64,000 nucleotides of DNA from Burkholderia cepacia ATCC 25416 (GTDB lineage: Bacteria > Pseudomonadota > Gammaproteobacteria > Burkholderiales > Burkholderiaceae), in NCBI RefSeq assembly GCF_001411495.1, contig NZ_CP012981.1:1922001-1986000 (forward strand). The letters are read 5' to 3'. Within the stretch, counting starts at the first letter, position 1, and each line of letters starts with the position of its first letter. Of the stretch, positions 26,551-36,091 are shown piece by piece. A model generated the notes under the pieces. That model was given only the letters and a program-made list of their open reading frames with translations. It made no database searches and had not been told where the DNA came from. A program made the position numbers and the translations under genes.

Positions 26551-27262
26551 GCCCAACATCGCGCAGCAGTTCGCGCAGTTGCAGTGTCGTGTCGACGAGA
26601 TGTTGCGCTTGCCAGTCGGCCGGTGCGGCGCCGTCGCCGCAGTAGCCGTACGCGGCCGCGATCGTCGCCATGCCGGCGGCGCTGCCGGCCTGAATGTCGC
26701 GCAGATCGTCGCCGACGTAGACGATGCGTGCGGGCGCGAGCGTCAACTGGTCGGCCGCATGCAGCAGCGGGGCCGGATGCGGCTTCGGGTGCGGCGTTGT
26801 GTCGCCCCCGACGACGCAGGCCGCGCGTGGCGCGAGACCGAGCAACTCGACGAGCGGCGCCGTGAGCCGCATCACCTTGTTCGTAACGATCCCCCAGCGC
26901 ACACCGCGTGCATCGAGTTCGTCGAGCACGTCGCCGATGCCGGGGAACAGCGTCGTATGCACACACAGATCCGTCGCGTAGTTGGCCAGGAACTCGTCGC
27001 GCATCGCCTCGTAACCGGGCGTGTGCGGATCGATGCCGAACGCGCCGCCGAGCAGGCCCCGCGCGCCGGCCGAGGCCAGCGGCCGCAGCACGTCGAGCGG
27101 TGTTTCGGGCAGGTCGCGCACGCGTTGCATCTTGTTGACGGCCGCCGCGAGATCGGGGGCCGTGTCGGCGAGCGTGCCGTCCAGGTCGAACAGCACGGCA
27201 TCGCAGTGCAGCAGGCGCGGTTCGTCGAGTGCAGCCCGCGCGGTCGAGAGGGGAGTCGTCAT
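26546..27262 (-). CDS. gph: Phosphoglycolate phosphatase
   Basis: A 238-residue HAD-superfamily phosphatase. Motif I is VLFDLDGTLADTAPD with nucleophile Asp26 and Asp28; motif II is GIVTNK; the Lys motif is in HPKPHPAPL; motif III is YVGDDLRDIQAG. It removes phosphate from 2-phosphoglycolate formed during DNA repair or oxygenation reactions. ATG at 27260-27262 was chosen because the family starts shortly before motif I. It lies 13 bases after ubiG, a common pairing in this group. Its stop codon overlaps the tmRNA -10 box. Confidence 0.92.
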   Translation of the reverse strand: MTTPLSTARAALDEPRLLHCDAVLFDLDGTLADTAPDLAAAVNKMQRVRDLPETPLDVLRPLASAGARGLLGGAFGIDPHTPGYEAMRDEFLANYATDLCVHTTLFPGIGDVLDELDARGVRWGIVTNKVMRLTAPLVELLGLAPRAACVVGGDTTPHPKPHPAPLLHAADQLTLAPARIVYVGDDLRDIQAGSAAGMATIAAAYGYCGDGAAPADWQAQHLVDTTLQLRELLRDVGL

Positions 27263-27275
27263 GCGGGGTGGAGGG

Positions 27276-27974
27276 TCACGCGCCGCGGCGGCACGCGACG
27301 AGGTAGTTGATGTCGGTGTCGTTCGACAGCGCGAAGCGCTTGCCGATCGGGTGATACGTGATGCCCTTGATCTCCACGATGTGCAGATCCGTCGCACGCA
27401 CGAAGCCGGCCAGTTCCGACGGGCGGATGAAGCGCGCGTAGTCGTGCGTGCCCTTCGGCAGCATTTGCGCGATGTACTCCGCGCCGATCACGGCGAACAG
27501 GTAGGCCTTCAGGTTGCGGTTCAGCGTCGAGAAGAACACCCAGCCACCCGGCTTCACGAGCGTCGCGCACGCGGCGACGACATCGCCGGGAGACGGCACG
27601 TGCTCGAGCATCTCCATGCACGTGACGACATCATAGGTGCCCGGTTCACGCGCGGCGATCGCTTCCGCTGCGATGGCTTCATAGTCGACAGTGATGCCGC
27701 TTTCGAGGCTGTGCAGGTCGGCGACGCCGAGCGCTTCGGTCGACAGGTCGATACCTTTCACCTGTGCGCCGAGTCCGGCCATCGATTCGGACAGGATGCC
27801 GCCGCCGCAGCCGACGTCGAGTGCACGCTTGCCGGCGAGGTGCGCATGCGCATCGATCCAGCCGAGGCGGACCGGGTTCAGGTCGTGCAGCGGCTTGAAT
27901 TCGGCGTTCGGATCCCACCACCGATGGGCGAGGTCGCTGAATTTCTGGAGTTCGTGCGGATCGGCGTTGGTCAT
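27276..27974 (-). CDS. ubiG: Ubiquinone biosynthesis O-methyltransferase
   Basis: A 232-residue SAM-dependent methyltransferase performing both O-methylations of ubiquinone synthesis. Motif I is [16 protein letters not shown], and the UbiG-typical N terminus [34 protein letters not shown] is present, as is [14 protein letters not shown]. Length is standard. First gene of a ubiG-gph pair, separated by a terminator from the OmpA-family gene upstream. Confidence 0.95.
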   Translation of the reverse strand: MTNADPHELQKFSDLAHRWWDPNAEFKPLHDLNPVRLGWIDAHAHLAGKRALDVGCGGGILSESMAGLGAQVKGIDLSTEALGVADLHSLESGITVDYEAIAAEAIAAREPGTYDVVTCMEMLEHVPSPGDVVAACATLVKPGGWVFFSTLNRNLKAYLFAVIGAEYIAQMLPKGTHDYARFIRPSELAGFVRATDLHIVEIKGITYHPIGKRFALSNDTDINYLVACRRGA

Positions 27975-28078
27975 GTCGGCAAACGGGCTACGAGAGGAGG
28001 GCGGTACTGCGATTCGTCAGCCCCGAGTATATAAGAAGCGGACGAGCGGCGAAGCGGCAGGCGCCTGGACGGGCGTCA

Positions 28079-28107
28079 AAGAAAAAGCCCCGCCGGGGCG
28101 GGGCTTT
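28079..28107 (-). terminator. Intrinsic terminator of the OmpA-family gene
   Basis: AAAGCCCCGCC and GGCGGGGCTTT (28107-28084 on the minus strand) form an 11-bp stem with a two-base gap, followed by TTTC. It lies about 20 bases past the gene's stop. Confidence 0.9.
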
Positions 28108-28128
28108 GAAGCAGTCGAAAACCGCGGC

Positions 28129-28797
28129 TTAGTTTGCCGGAACGGTCGTCTTCTGGACTTCTTGCGTACCAACCACTTCGACTTCCACGCGGCGATCCGG
28201 TGCGAGGCAGGCGATGAGTTGCTTGCGGTTCTTCTGGTTGCAGCCCGTCGTGACCGGGTTGCGCTTGCCCTTGCCTTCCGTGTAGATCTTGTTGGCCGGC
28301 ACACCCTTGCTGACCAGGTACGACTTCACGGCTTGCGCACGGCGCAGCGACAGACGGTCGTTGTACTTGTCCGAACCGATGCGGTCCGTGTAGCCCGTTG
28401 CGACGACCACTTCCGTGTTCATGCCTTCGATCTTCGAAGCCAGTTCGTCCAGCTTTTGCTTGCCCAGCGGCTTGAGCGTTGCCTTGTCGAAGTCGAACAG
28501 TGCGTCAGCTTGATACGTGATCTTCTGGCTCGAGATAGCCGGAGCGACCGGAGCGACCGGCGGCTGCGGTGCCTGGGCGACCAGTGCGCCATCGCACTTC
28601 GCGTTGGCGGTGGCCGGCGTCCAGAACGCATCGCGCCAGCAGAGCTCGTTCGTGCCGTTCATCCACACCCATTCGCCCGTGCCGTTCACCCAGTTGTCAT
28701 TGACGGCTTGACGCGACGCCGGCACCGACTGTGCCGAAGCGGATGCAGCCATAACTGCGGTAGCTGCAATGAACGCGAGCTTTGAAAGTTTATTCAT
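28129..28797 (-). CDS. ompA: OmpA-family outer-membrane protein
   Basis: A 222-residue outer-membrane protein. Signal peptide: MNKLSKLAFIAATAVMAASASAQ. A short N-terminal module with two Cys (WVWMNGTNELCWRDAFWTPATANAKCDG) is followed by a Pro/Ala/Val linker and a C-terminal OmpA peptidoglycan-binding domain (about residues 95-205). That domain contains ALFDFDKATLKPLGKQKLDELA, VVATGYTDRIGSDKYNDRLSLRRAQAVKSYL and PDRRVEVEV. There is no 8-strand barrel, so it is an OmpA-like peptidoglycan-associated protein of the Bordetella/Burkholderia type. A strong GAGAGGAG ribosome binding site and relatively low-GC third codons fit high expression. Confidence 0.9.
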   Translation of the reverse strand: MNKLSKLAFIAATAVMAASASAQSVPASRQAVNDNWVNGTGEWVWMNGTNELCWRDAFWTPATANAKCDGALVAQAPQPPVAPVAPAISSQKITYQADALFDFDKATLKPLGKQKLDELASKIEGMNTEVVVATGYTDRIGSDKYNDRLSLRRAQAVKSYLVSKGVPANKIYTEGKGKRNPVTTGCNQKNRKQLIACLAPDRRVEVEVVGTQEVQKTTVPAN

Positions 28798-29223
28798 ATT
28801 TCTCCTCTCGAAATTGAGATTACCGCAGGTTTACTGCGAGCCTGTTGACGGTGACAAGTCATACATTGCTCGAAGTATAACATTGGTGCGGCACAAAAAA
28901 CGCGGCACCGCTCTGTGTAGACTTCGAGCAGCGTCTAACTTTCAGTGCGTTGGCATTTTGCCATATCGTTCCCTTCCTACGAAAAAAAATCCTCCCCACC
29001 CTAAGATCGCTTCAACTTTGTGGTGCATGCGCAACACCGCCCTGCCGCAACTTTTAGAGATTGTCAAGAGTGTGTCGGCGAAATTGCGCGAATGTGCGTG
29101 GTTGTTTACTCGTGCGCATGAAACAAGTGTGAGGGGATCGCCGGCGGCGTCGAGTCGCGTGCGATTTCGGTCGAATCGACGTGGCCGCGATTTTCGCTAT
29201 TTATATATAGAGGGGGCGGCGAA

Positions 29224-29251
29224 TTGGCGGCTGATGGGCGCATGTTAGAAT
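29224..29251 (+). promoter_or_regulatory. Probable gyrA promoter in the ompA/gyrA gap
   Basis: TTGGCG (29224-29229), a 16-base spacer and TAGAAT (29246-29251) lie 74 bases before the gyrA start. The full gap 28798-29324 is AT-rich for this genome and must hold divergent promoters for both genes; I see no gene in it, and no convincing promoter pair for ompA. Confidence 0.5.
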
Positions 29252-29324
29252 CTCGCGTTGCGTTGCGCATGCAGCGCCCACGCGAAAGGCGTTCGCCGTC
29301 TTCGCTCCGAAACGATACGGATAC

Positions 29325-31928
29325 ATGGATCAATTCGCCAAAGAGACCCTGCCCACCTCCCTAGAGGAGGAAATGCGCCGTTCGTATCTCGATTACGCGA
29401 TGAGCGTGATCGTCGGACGTGCCCTCCCGGATGTCCGCGATGGCTTGAAGCCCGTGCATCGGCGCGTGTTGTTCGCGATGCACGAACTGAACAACGACTG
29501 GAACCGCGCGTACAAGAAGTCGGCGCGTATCGTCGGTGACGTGATCGGTAAGTACCATCCTCACGGCGACACCGCGGTGTACGACACGATCGTGCGGATG
29601 GCGCAGGACTTCTCGCTGCGCTACATGCTGATCGACGGGCAAGGCAACTTCGGCTCGATCGACGGCGACAATGCCGCGGCGATGCGTTACACCGAAATTC
29701 GCATGGCGAAGATCGGTCACGAGCTGCTCGCCGACATCGACAAGGAAACGGTCGATTTCGAGCCGAACTACGACGGCAACGAAATGCAGCCGTCGGTCCT
29801 GCCGTCGCGCATCCCGAACCTGCTGATCAACGGCTCGTCGGGCATCGCGGTCGGTATGGCGACCAACATCCCGCCGCACAACCTGAACGAAGTCGTCGAC
29901 GCGTGCCAGCATCTGCTGGGTAACCCGGAAGCGACGATCGACGAGCTGATCGAGATCATCCCGGCGCCGGATTTCCCGACGGCCGGCATCATCTACGGCG
30001 TCGCCGGCGTGCGTGACGGCTACCGCACCGGGCGCGGTCGCGTCGTGATGCGCGCGGCCACGCACTTCGAGGAGATCGACCGCGGCCAGCGGATGGCGAT
30101 CATCGTCGACGAGCTGCCGTACCAGGTGAACAAACGCTCGCTGCTCGAGCGGATCGCCGAACTCGTCAACGAGAAGAAGCTCGAAGGCATCTCCGACATC
30201 CGCGACGAGTCCGACAAGAGCGGCATGCGCGTCGTGATCGAGCTCAAGCGCGGTGAAGTGCCGGAAGTGGTGCTGAACAACCTGTACAAGGCGACGCAGC
30301 TCCAGGATACGTTCGGCATGAACATGGTCGCGCTGGTCGACGGCCAGCCGAAGCTGCTGAACCTGAAGGAAATCCTGCAGTGCTTCCTGTCGCACCGACG
30401 CGAAGTGCTGACGCGCCGCACGATCTACGAACTGCGCAAGGCCCGTGAACGTGGCCATGTGCTCGAAGGTCTCGCGGTCGCGCTCGCCAACATCGACGAG
30501 TTCATCGCGATCATCAAGGCAGCGCCGACGCCGCCGATCGCGAAGGCGGAGTTGATGGCGAAGCCGTGGGATTCGTCGCTCGTGCGCGAGATGCTCACGC
30601 GCGCCGAGAGCGAGAACGCGGCGGCCGGCGGCCGCTCCGCGTACCGCCCGGAAGGCCTGAACCCGGCGTTCGGCATGCAGAGCGACGGGCTGTACCGCCT
30701 GTCCGACACGCAGGCCCAGGAAATCCTGCAGATGCGCCTGCAGCGCCTGACCGGCCTCGAGCAGGACAAGATCATCGGCGAGTACCGCGAAGTGATGGCG
30801 CAGATCGCCGACCTGCTGGACATCCTCGCACGCCCCGAGCGGATCACGACGATGATCGGCGAGGAGCTGACCTCGGTGAAGGCCGAATTCGGCGACGCGC
30901 GCCGCTCGAAGATCGAGCTGAACGCGACCGAGCTGAACACCGAGGATCTGATCACGCCGCAGGACATGGTCGTCACGATGTCGCACGCGGGCTACGTGAA
31001 GTCGCAGCCGCTGTCCGAGTACCGCGCGCAGAAGCGCGGCGGCCGCGGCAAGCAGGCGACGCAGATGAAGGAAGACGACTGGATCGAGACGCTGTTCATC
31101 GCGAACACGCACGACTACATCCTGTGCTTCTCGAACCGCGGCCGCGTGTACTGGGTCAAGGTCTATGAAGTGCCGCAGGGTTCGCGGAACTCGCGCGGCC
31201 GCCCGATCGTCAACATGTTCCCGCTGCAGGAAGGCGAGAAGATCAACGTCGTGCTGCCGGTCAAGGAGTTCTCGGCCGACAAGTTCATCTTCATGGCGAC
31301 GTCGCTCGGTACCGTGAAGAAGACGCCGCTCGAGGCATTCAGCCGTCCGATGAAGAAGGGCATCATCGCGGTCGGCCTCGACGAGGGCGACTACCTGATC
31401 GGCGCGTCGATCACCGACGGTGCGCACGACGTGATGCTGTTCTCCGATTCCGGCAAGGCCGTGCGCTTCGACGAGAACGACGTGCGTCCGATGGGGCGTG
31501 AAGCACGAGGCGTGCGCGGCATGCAGCTCGAGGACGGGCAGCAGGTCATCGCGATGCTGGTTGCCGGCAGCGAGGAGCAGACGGTGCTCACCGCGACCGA
31601 GAACGGCTACGGCAAGCGTACGCCGATCACCGAGTACACGCGTCACGGCCGCGGCACGAAGGGTATGATCGCGATCCAGACGTCGGAGCGTAACGGCAAG
31701 GTCGTGGCTGCAACGCTCGTCGACGCCGAAGATCAGATCATGCTGATCACGACGGCCGGCGTGTTGATTCGCACCCGTGTCTCGGAGATTCGCGAGATGG
31801 GGCGTGCCACGCAAGGTGTTACACTCATCAGTCTCGATGAGGGTACCAAGCTCTCCGGCCTGCAGCAGATCGCGGAGGCTGAAGAGGGCGATGGCGAGGC
31901 CGACGAGGCGTCGGACGGCGAAGCCTGA
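29325..31928 (+). CDS. gyrA: DNA gyrase subunit A
   Basis: An 867-residue GyrA, the DNA-breaking subunit of gyrase, which introduces negative supercoils. The catalytic tyrosine is Tyr122 ([11 protein letters not shown]). The quinolone-resistance region reads wild type for this group: Gly81, Asp82, Thr83 and Asp87 in [14 protein letters not shown]. The C-terminal wrapping domain begins with a GyrA box (QKRGGRGKQ, about residue 567) and ends in an acidic tail. Start ATG at 29325 ([29 protein letters not shown]). First of a long plus-strand run through ihfB. Confidence 0.98.
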   Translation: MDQFAKETLPTSLEEEMRRSYLDYAMSVIVGRALPDVRDGLKPVHRRVLFAMHELNNDWNRAYKKSARIVGDVIGKYHPHGDTAVYDTIVRMAQDFSLRYMLIDGQGNFGSIDGDNAAAMRYTEIRMAKIGHELLADIDKETVDFEPNYDGNEMQPSVLPSRIPNLLINGSSGIAVGMATNIPPHNLNEVVDACQHLLGNPEATIDELIEIIPAPDFPTAGIIYGVAGVRDGYRTGRGRVVMRAATHFEEIDRGQRMAIIVDELPYQVNKRSLLERIAELVNEKKLEGISDIRDESDKSGMRVVIELKRGEVPEVVLNNLYKATQLQDTFGMNMVALVDGQPKLLNLKEILQCFLSHRREVLTRRTIYELRKARERGHVLEGLAVALANIDEFIAIIKAAPTPPIAKAELMAKPWDSSLVREMLTRAESENAAAGGRSAYRPEGLNPAFGMQSDGLYRLSDTQAQEILQMRLQRLTGLEQDKIIGEYREVMAQIADLLDILARPERITTMIGEELTSVKAEFGDARRSKIELNATELNTEDLITPQDMVVTMSHAGYVKSQPLSEYRAQKRGGRGKQATQMKEDDWIETLFIANTHDYILCFSNRGRVYWVKVYEVPQGSRNSRGRPIVNMFPLQEGEKINVVLPVKEFSADKFIFMATSLGTVKKTPLEAFSRPMKKGIIAVGLDEGDYLIGASITDGAHDVMLFSDSGKAVRFDENDVRPMGREARGVRGMQLEDGQQVIAMLVAGSEEQTVLTATENGYGKRTPITEYTRHGRGTKGMIAIQTSERNGKVVAATLVDAEDQIMLITTAGVLIRTRVSEIREMGRATQGVTLISLDEGTKLSGLQQIAEAEEGDGEADEASDGEA

Positions 31929-32011
31929 AGAACGGATGAGACTCTGGCCGCCGCGGGCGTGAAGCGCCGCGGCCGGCGAGCAACCATTCATATTTCCAAA
32001 AGGGAGTGATG

Positions 32012-32611
32012 ATGCAAAAGCAATTCAAGCAACTGGTCCTGCTGGCTGCACTGGTGCCGACGTTCGCGATGGCGCAAGCGCTGTCGAATTCCGCACCGGC
32101 GCCTGCCGCGGCAGCTGCGCCGATCGACGCCGACAAGAAGGCTGCGATCAAGGATCTGCTCGACGCGATCGACGCGCCGAAGCTCGTGTCGGCAATCGGC
32201 AACAGCGCCGAAATGCAGGCCAAGCAACTCGTGCCGGCAATCCTGTCGGACGCGCTGTCGGAAAACAAGACGCTGAACGACAAGCAGAAGCAAGCTGCCG
32301 TTCCGACGCTGCAGAAGAACGCGGTGCCGAAGCTGGTCGACGGCGCAGGCAAGGTGTTCGGTACGCAACAGTTCCAGAACGACGCGATGTCGGCTCAGTA
32401 CGACGCCTACGCGAAGTACTACAGCACGTCGGAGATCAAGGATCTGACGACGTTCTACAAGAGCCCGACGGGCCGCAAGTTCATCCAGGTTCAGGATCAG
32501 GTCGGTCGCGACGTGGTCAACGGCCTGATGCAGAAGTACATGCCGCAAGCGATCCAGGCAACGCGTACGCAGGCTGACAAGGAAGTCGCAGCAGTCAAGC
32601 CGGGCAAGTAA
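32012..32611 (+). CDS. DUF2059 exported protein
   Basis: A 199-residue exported protein. Signal peptide: MQKQFKQLVLLAALVPTFAMAQ. Mature part: an Ala/Pro-rich linker, then a helical DUF2059 domain with DKKAAIKDLLDAIDAPKLVSAIGNSAEMQAK and the conserved C-terminal segment YAKYYSTSEIKDLTTFYKSPTGRKFIQ. Function unknown, probably periplasmic. Three possible starts lie in tandem (GTG-ATG-ATG); the ATG at 32012 has the best distance from AGGGAG. It follows gyrA by 83 bases and precedes serC, a conserved order in Burkholderia. Confidence 0.88.
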   Translation: MQKQFKQLVLLAALVPTFAMAQALSNSAPAPAAAAAPIDADKKAAIKDLLDAIDAPKLVSAIGNSAEMQAKQLVPAILSDALSENKTLNDKQKQAAVPTLQKNAVPKLVDGAGKVFGTQQFQNDAMSAQYDAYAKYYSTSEIKDLTTFYKSPTGRKFIQVQDQVGRDVVNGLMQKYMPQAIQATRTQADKEVAAVKPGK

Positions 32612-32647
32612 AGCCGTCCGGGCACGCCACCGGCCGTTCGGCCGGGT

Positions 32648-32713
32648 TTGGCGGGAGCCTGACGACAGTGCGATAATGGCCGTTTGCGCGCGAGCGCAAG
32701 CGGCCATTTCTTT
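32648..32713 (+). promoter_or_regulatory. Overlapping terminator hairpin and candidate serC promoter
   Basis: AATGGCCGTTTGCGC (32675-32689) pairs, with one G-U, with GCGCAAGCGGCCATT (32694-32708), followed by TTTCTTTT: a terminator for the DUF2059 gene. TTGGCG (32648-32653), 18 bases and GATAAT (32672-32677) form a possible serC promoter whose -10 touches the hairpin base, so transcription would start in the stem. Confidence 0.45.
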
Positions 32714-32766
32714 TCTGGCGCGTTCTGCCGGCGGCGAGCCGGTCGCGTCCCTCCGAGGTTTTCACG

Positions 32767-33849
32767 ATGCGCGTCTTTAATTTCTCCGCCGGCCCTGCGG
32801 CGATGCCCGAGGAAGTGCTGCGGCAAGCCGCCGACGAAATGCTCGACTGGCACGGCAGCGGTATGAGCGTGATGGAGATGAGCCATCGCGGCAAGGAGTT
32901 CATGTCGATCCACGAGGCCGCGCTGACCGACCTGCGCGACCTGCTCGGCGTGCCGGCAAGCCACCGGATCCTGTTCCTGCAGGGCGGCGGTATTGCCGAA
33001 AACGCGATCGTGCCGATGAACCTGCTCGGCTCGCGCAAGACGGCCGACTTCGTCGTGACGGGCTCGTGGTCGCAGAAATCGTTCAGCGAAGCGAAGAAAT
33101 ACGGCACGCCGCATCTCGCCGCAACCGGCAAGACGGAAAACGGCTTCACGCGTGCGCCCGCGCGCGCCGAATGGCAACTGTCGGACGATCCGGCCTACGT
33201 GCATCTGTGCACCAACGAGACGATCGACGGCGTCGAGACGTTCGAGATTCCCGATCTCGGCGACGTGCCGCTGGTCGCGGATGTCTCGTCGCATATCCTG
33301 TCGCGTCCGATGGACGTCGCGAAGTACGGTGTGCTGTTCGGCGGTGCGCAGAAGAACATCGGGATGGCCGGTGTGACGCTCGTGATCGTGCGCGAGGACC
33401 TGCTCGACCGCTCGCTGTCGATCTGCCCGTCCGCGTTCGAATGGAAGACCATCGCCGCGAACAACTCGCTGTACAACACGCCGCCCACCTACGCGATCTA
33501 CATCGCGGGTCTGGTATTCCAGTGGCTGAAGCGGCAGGGCGGTCTCGAGGCGATCGAGGCCCGCAATATCGAAAAGGCGAAGCTGCTCTACGACACGATC
33601 GATGCGAGCAGTTTCTATCTGAACAAGGTCGAGCCGGCAGCACGTTCGCGAATGAACGTGCCGTTTTTCCTGGCCGACGAAACGCGCAACGAAGACTTCC
33701 TTGCCGGCGCAAAGGCGCGCGGGCTGCTGCAGCTGAAGGGCCACAAGTCCGTCGGCGGTATGCGGGCGTCGATCTACAACGCGGTGCCGCTCGAGGGCGT
33801 GAAAGCGCTCGTCGAGTACATGAAGGACTTCGAGCAGCGCGGCGCCTGA
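32767..33849 (+). CDS. serC: Phosphoserine aminotransferase
   Basis: A 360-residue PLP enzyme converting 3-phosphohydroxypyruvate to phosphoserine for serine synthesis and, with erythronate-derived substrate, serving vitamin B6 synthesis. N terminus [16 protein letters not shown] and EMSHRGKEF are typical; the PLP lysine is Lys196 in [12 protein letters not shown]. Length is standard. Followed 33 bases later by pheA; serC-pheA-tyrA-aroA-cmk-rpsA is the classical mixed-function operon. Confidence 0.97.
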   Translation: MRVFNFSAGPAAMPEEVLRQAADEMLDWHGSGMSVMEMSHRGKEFMSIHEAALTDLRDLLGVPASHRILFLQGGGIAENAIVPMNLLGSRKTADFVVTGSWSQKSFSEAKKYGTPHLAATGKTENGFTRAPARAEWQLSDDPAYVHLCTNETIDGVETFEIPDLGDVPLVADVSSHILSRPMDVAKYGVLFGGAQKNIGMAGVTLVIVREDLLDRSLSICPSAFEWKTIAANNSLYNTPPTYAIYIAGLVFQWLKRQGGLEAIEARNIEKAKLLYDTIDASSFYLNKVEPAARSRMNVPFFLADETRNEDFLAGAKARGLLQLKGHKSVGGMRASIYNAVPLEGVKALVEYMKDFEQRGA

Positions 33850-33882
33850 CGGCGGCGCTGTTCAAACAGCACGGCAAAACGC

Positions 33883-34965
33883 ATGGACGACGAACTGAAT
33901 TCCCGCCTGAAACCGCTGCGCGATCGCATCGACGCGATCGATGCGCAGCTGATCGCGCTCCTGAACCAGCGCGCCGCGGTGGCGCTGGAGGTGGGCGAGG
34001 TCAAGAAGCATTTCAACGCGCCGGTGTTCCGGCCGGAGCGCGAGCTGCAGGTGATCGCGCGGTTGCAGGATATGAGCGCGGGGCCGCTCGCGAGCGAGCA
34101 CATCAGCGCCATCTGGCGCGAGATCATGGCCGCGAGCCGCGCGCTCGAGCAGACGATCCACGTCGCGTTCCTCGGGCCGGTCGGCACGTACAGCGAGCAG
34201 GCGATGCTCGAGTATTTCGGCCAGTCGATCGAAGGGCTGCCGTGCCCGTCGATCGACGAAGTATTCCGCTCGGTCGAGGCCGGGGCTACTGCGTACGGCA
34301 TCGCGCCGGTCGAGAATTCGACCGAAGGCGCCGTGTCGCGCACGCTCGACCTGCTGCTGCAGACGCAATTGCTGATCAGCGGTGAGCTCGCGCTGCCGAT
34401 CCATCACAACCTGCTGACGCAGGGCGGCACGCTCGACGGCGTGAAGCGCGTCTGCGCGCATGCGCAGGCGCTTGCGCAATGCCAGCAGTGGCTCGCGGCG
34501 AATGCGCCGCAGCTCGAGCGGCAAGCCGTGGCGAGCAACGCGGAGGCCGCGCGTCTCGCGGCGGCCGATCCGACCGTCGCGGCGATCGCGGGCGACCGTG
34601 CGGCCGCGCACTACGGATTGCAGATCGCGTTCTCGCTGATTCAGGACGATCCGCACAACCGCACGCGCTTCGTCATCGTCGGCAAGCAGCCGGCCGGGCA
34701 AAGCGGTCACGACCAGACGTCGCTGATCGTGTCGGTGAAGAACGAGCCGGGCGCCGTGTTCAAGCTGCTCGAGCCGCTCGCGCGGCACGGCGTGTCGATG
34801 ACGCGCTTCGAGTCGCGCCCGGCGCGCGTCGGCACGTGGGAGTACTACTTCTACATCGATATCGAAGGGCACCGGGACGATGCGGCGGTGGCGGCCGCGC
34901 TCGCGGAACTCGGCCAGAAGGCCGCGTTCCTGAAGATACTCGGTTCGTATCCGCGCGCACGCTGA
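33883..34965 (+). CDS. pheA: Bifunctional chorismate mutase / prephenate dehydratase
   Basis: A 360-residue P-protein that makes phenylpyruvate from chorismate. Domains in order: AroQ chorismate mutase (about 5-90: LKPLRDRIDAIDAQLIALLNQRAAVALEVGEVK), prephenate dehydratase (about 95-275: VAFLGPVGTYSEQAM, PVENSTEGAVSRTLDLL, DDPHNRTRFVIVG) and an ACT domain (about 287-357: SVKNEPGAVFKLLEPLARHGVSMTRFESRP) for phenylalanine feedback. In the operon between serC and tyrA; 186 non-coding bases separate it from tyrA. Confidence 0.97.
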   Translation: MDDELNSRLKPLRDRIDAIDAQLIALLNQRAAVALEVGEVKKHFNAPVFRPERELQVIARLQDMSAGPLASEHISAIWREIMAASRALEQTIHVAFLGPVGTYSEQAMLEYFGQSIEGLPCPSIDEVFRSVEAGATAYGIAPVENSTEGAVSRTLDLLLQTQLLISGELALPIHHNLLTQGGTLDGVKRVCAHAQALAQCQQWLAANAPQLERQAVASNAEAARLAAADPTVAAIAGDRAAAHYGLQIAFSLIQDDPHNRTRFVIVGKQPAGQSGHDQTSLIVSVKNEPGAVFKLLEPLARHGVSMTRFESRPARVGTWEYYFYIDIEGHRDDAAVAAALAELGQKAAFLKILGSYPRAR

Positions 34966-35151
34966 TGCGCGGCGGCCCGTCGCCTGCTCGGGCAGGCGTT
35001 GCGGCGAGGCAGGCAGGGCAGGCCGGTTGGCGCTGCCGAAGGCGGGTTCGGCCCGCGTCCGGCGCAGGTTGCGCCGGGTGCGGGCCCGTTGCCCGGAATC
35101 TGGAATTCCGCATGCGGGGCGTCGTTCCGCGCGCGTAACTTGGCTCTTGTC

Positions 35152-36078
35152 GTGTCAGGCTTTGCATTCAACAAACTGGTCATTTTCGGCGTCGGCCTGA
35201 TCGGCGGATCGCTAGCCCGCGCGCTGCGCGAACGCGCGCCGGGCGGTGCGGGCGAGGTCGTCGGCGTGGGGCGTTCGCGTGCGTCGGTCGAGCGCGCGCT
35301 CGCGCTCGGCGTGATCGATCGCGCGGCGGCACTCGACGATGACGCGCAATTGCGCGACGCGCTGGCGGGCGCCGATCTCGTGCTGCTGGCGGCACCCGTT
35401 GCGCAAACGGGCCCGTTGCTCAAGCGCATCGCGCCGTGGCTTGAAGCGGCGACGATCGTCACCGATGCCGGCAGCACCAAGTCCGATGTCGTCGCGGCCG
35501 CGCGAGACGCGCTCGGCGCACGCATCGCGCAGTTCGTGCCGGGGCATCCGATTGCCGGTCGCGAGTCGAGCGGCGTCGAGGCCGCGTTGCCGGATCTGTA
35601 CGTCGGTCGCAACGTGGTGCTGTGCCCGCTGCCGGAGAATGCGCCCGAATCCGTCGCGCGGATCGACGCGATGTGGCGCGCGACCGGCGCCGACGTGCGC
35701 ACGATGAGCACGGAGCAGCACGATCGCGTGTTTGCGTCGATCAGCCATTTGCCGCACGTGCTGTCGTTCGCGCTCGTCGAGCAGATCCTCGGCGAGGCCG
35801 ACGCGGAACTTAAATTCTCGTACGCGGCGGGCGGTTTCCGCGATTTCACGCGCATCGCGGCGTCGAGCCCGGAGATGTGGCGCGACGTGTGCGTCGCGAA
35901 TCGCGCGGCGCTGCTCGACGAGCTCGACGGCTATACGCGCGTGCTCACGCGGCTGCGCGCGGCGATCGACGCCGGCGACGGCGCGGCGCTCGAAGCCGTG
36001 TTCACGCGTTCGCGCGCCGCGCGCAAGGCATGGCAGGAGCGCGGCGGCGCGCCCGCTGCCGAACCGGTCAAGAAATAA
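35152..36078 (+). CDS. tyrA: Prephenate dehydrogenase
   Basis: A protein of about 308 residues that oxidises prephenate to 4-hydroxyphenylpyruvate for tyrosine synthesis. NAD(P)-binding motif: [18 protein letters not shown]; catalytic-region motifs: [34 protein letters not shown] and [19 protein letters not shown]. No ATG is suitable; GTG at 35152 ([12 protein letters not shown]) or TTG at 35140 are the candidate starts, neither with a strong ribosome binding site. It ends 13 bases before aroA. Confidence 0.93.
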   Translation: MSGFAFNKLVIFGVGLIGGSLARALRERAPGGAGEVVGVGRSRASVERALALGVIDRAAALDDDAQLRDALAGADLVLLAAPVAQTGPLLKRIAPWLEAATIVTDAGSTKSDVVAAARDALGARIAQFVPGHPIAGRESSGVEAALPDLYVGRNVVLCPLPENAPESVARIDAMWRATGADVRTMSTEQHDRVFASISHLPHVLSFALVEQILGEADAELKFSYAAGGFRDFTRIAASSPEMWRDVCVANRAALLDELDGYTRVLTRLRAAIDAGDGAALEAVFTRSRAARKAWQERGGAPAAEPVKK

Positions 36079-36091
36079 CAGGACGATTCCC

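Noticed and set aside
28769..29248. 159-codon ORF in the ompA/gyrA gap
   Set aside because: Begins inside ompA on the other strand, has AT-rich random codon use, and covers the promoter region.
31940..31980. GC-rich hairpin after gyrA
   Set aside because: Stem is present but lacks a T-run and the next gene follows closely, so it is not called a terminator.
29361..31991. 876-codon minus-strand open frame opposite gyrA
   Set aside because: Complement of the gyrA frame; no ribosome binding site and low-complexity translation.
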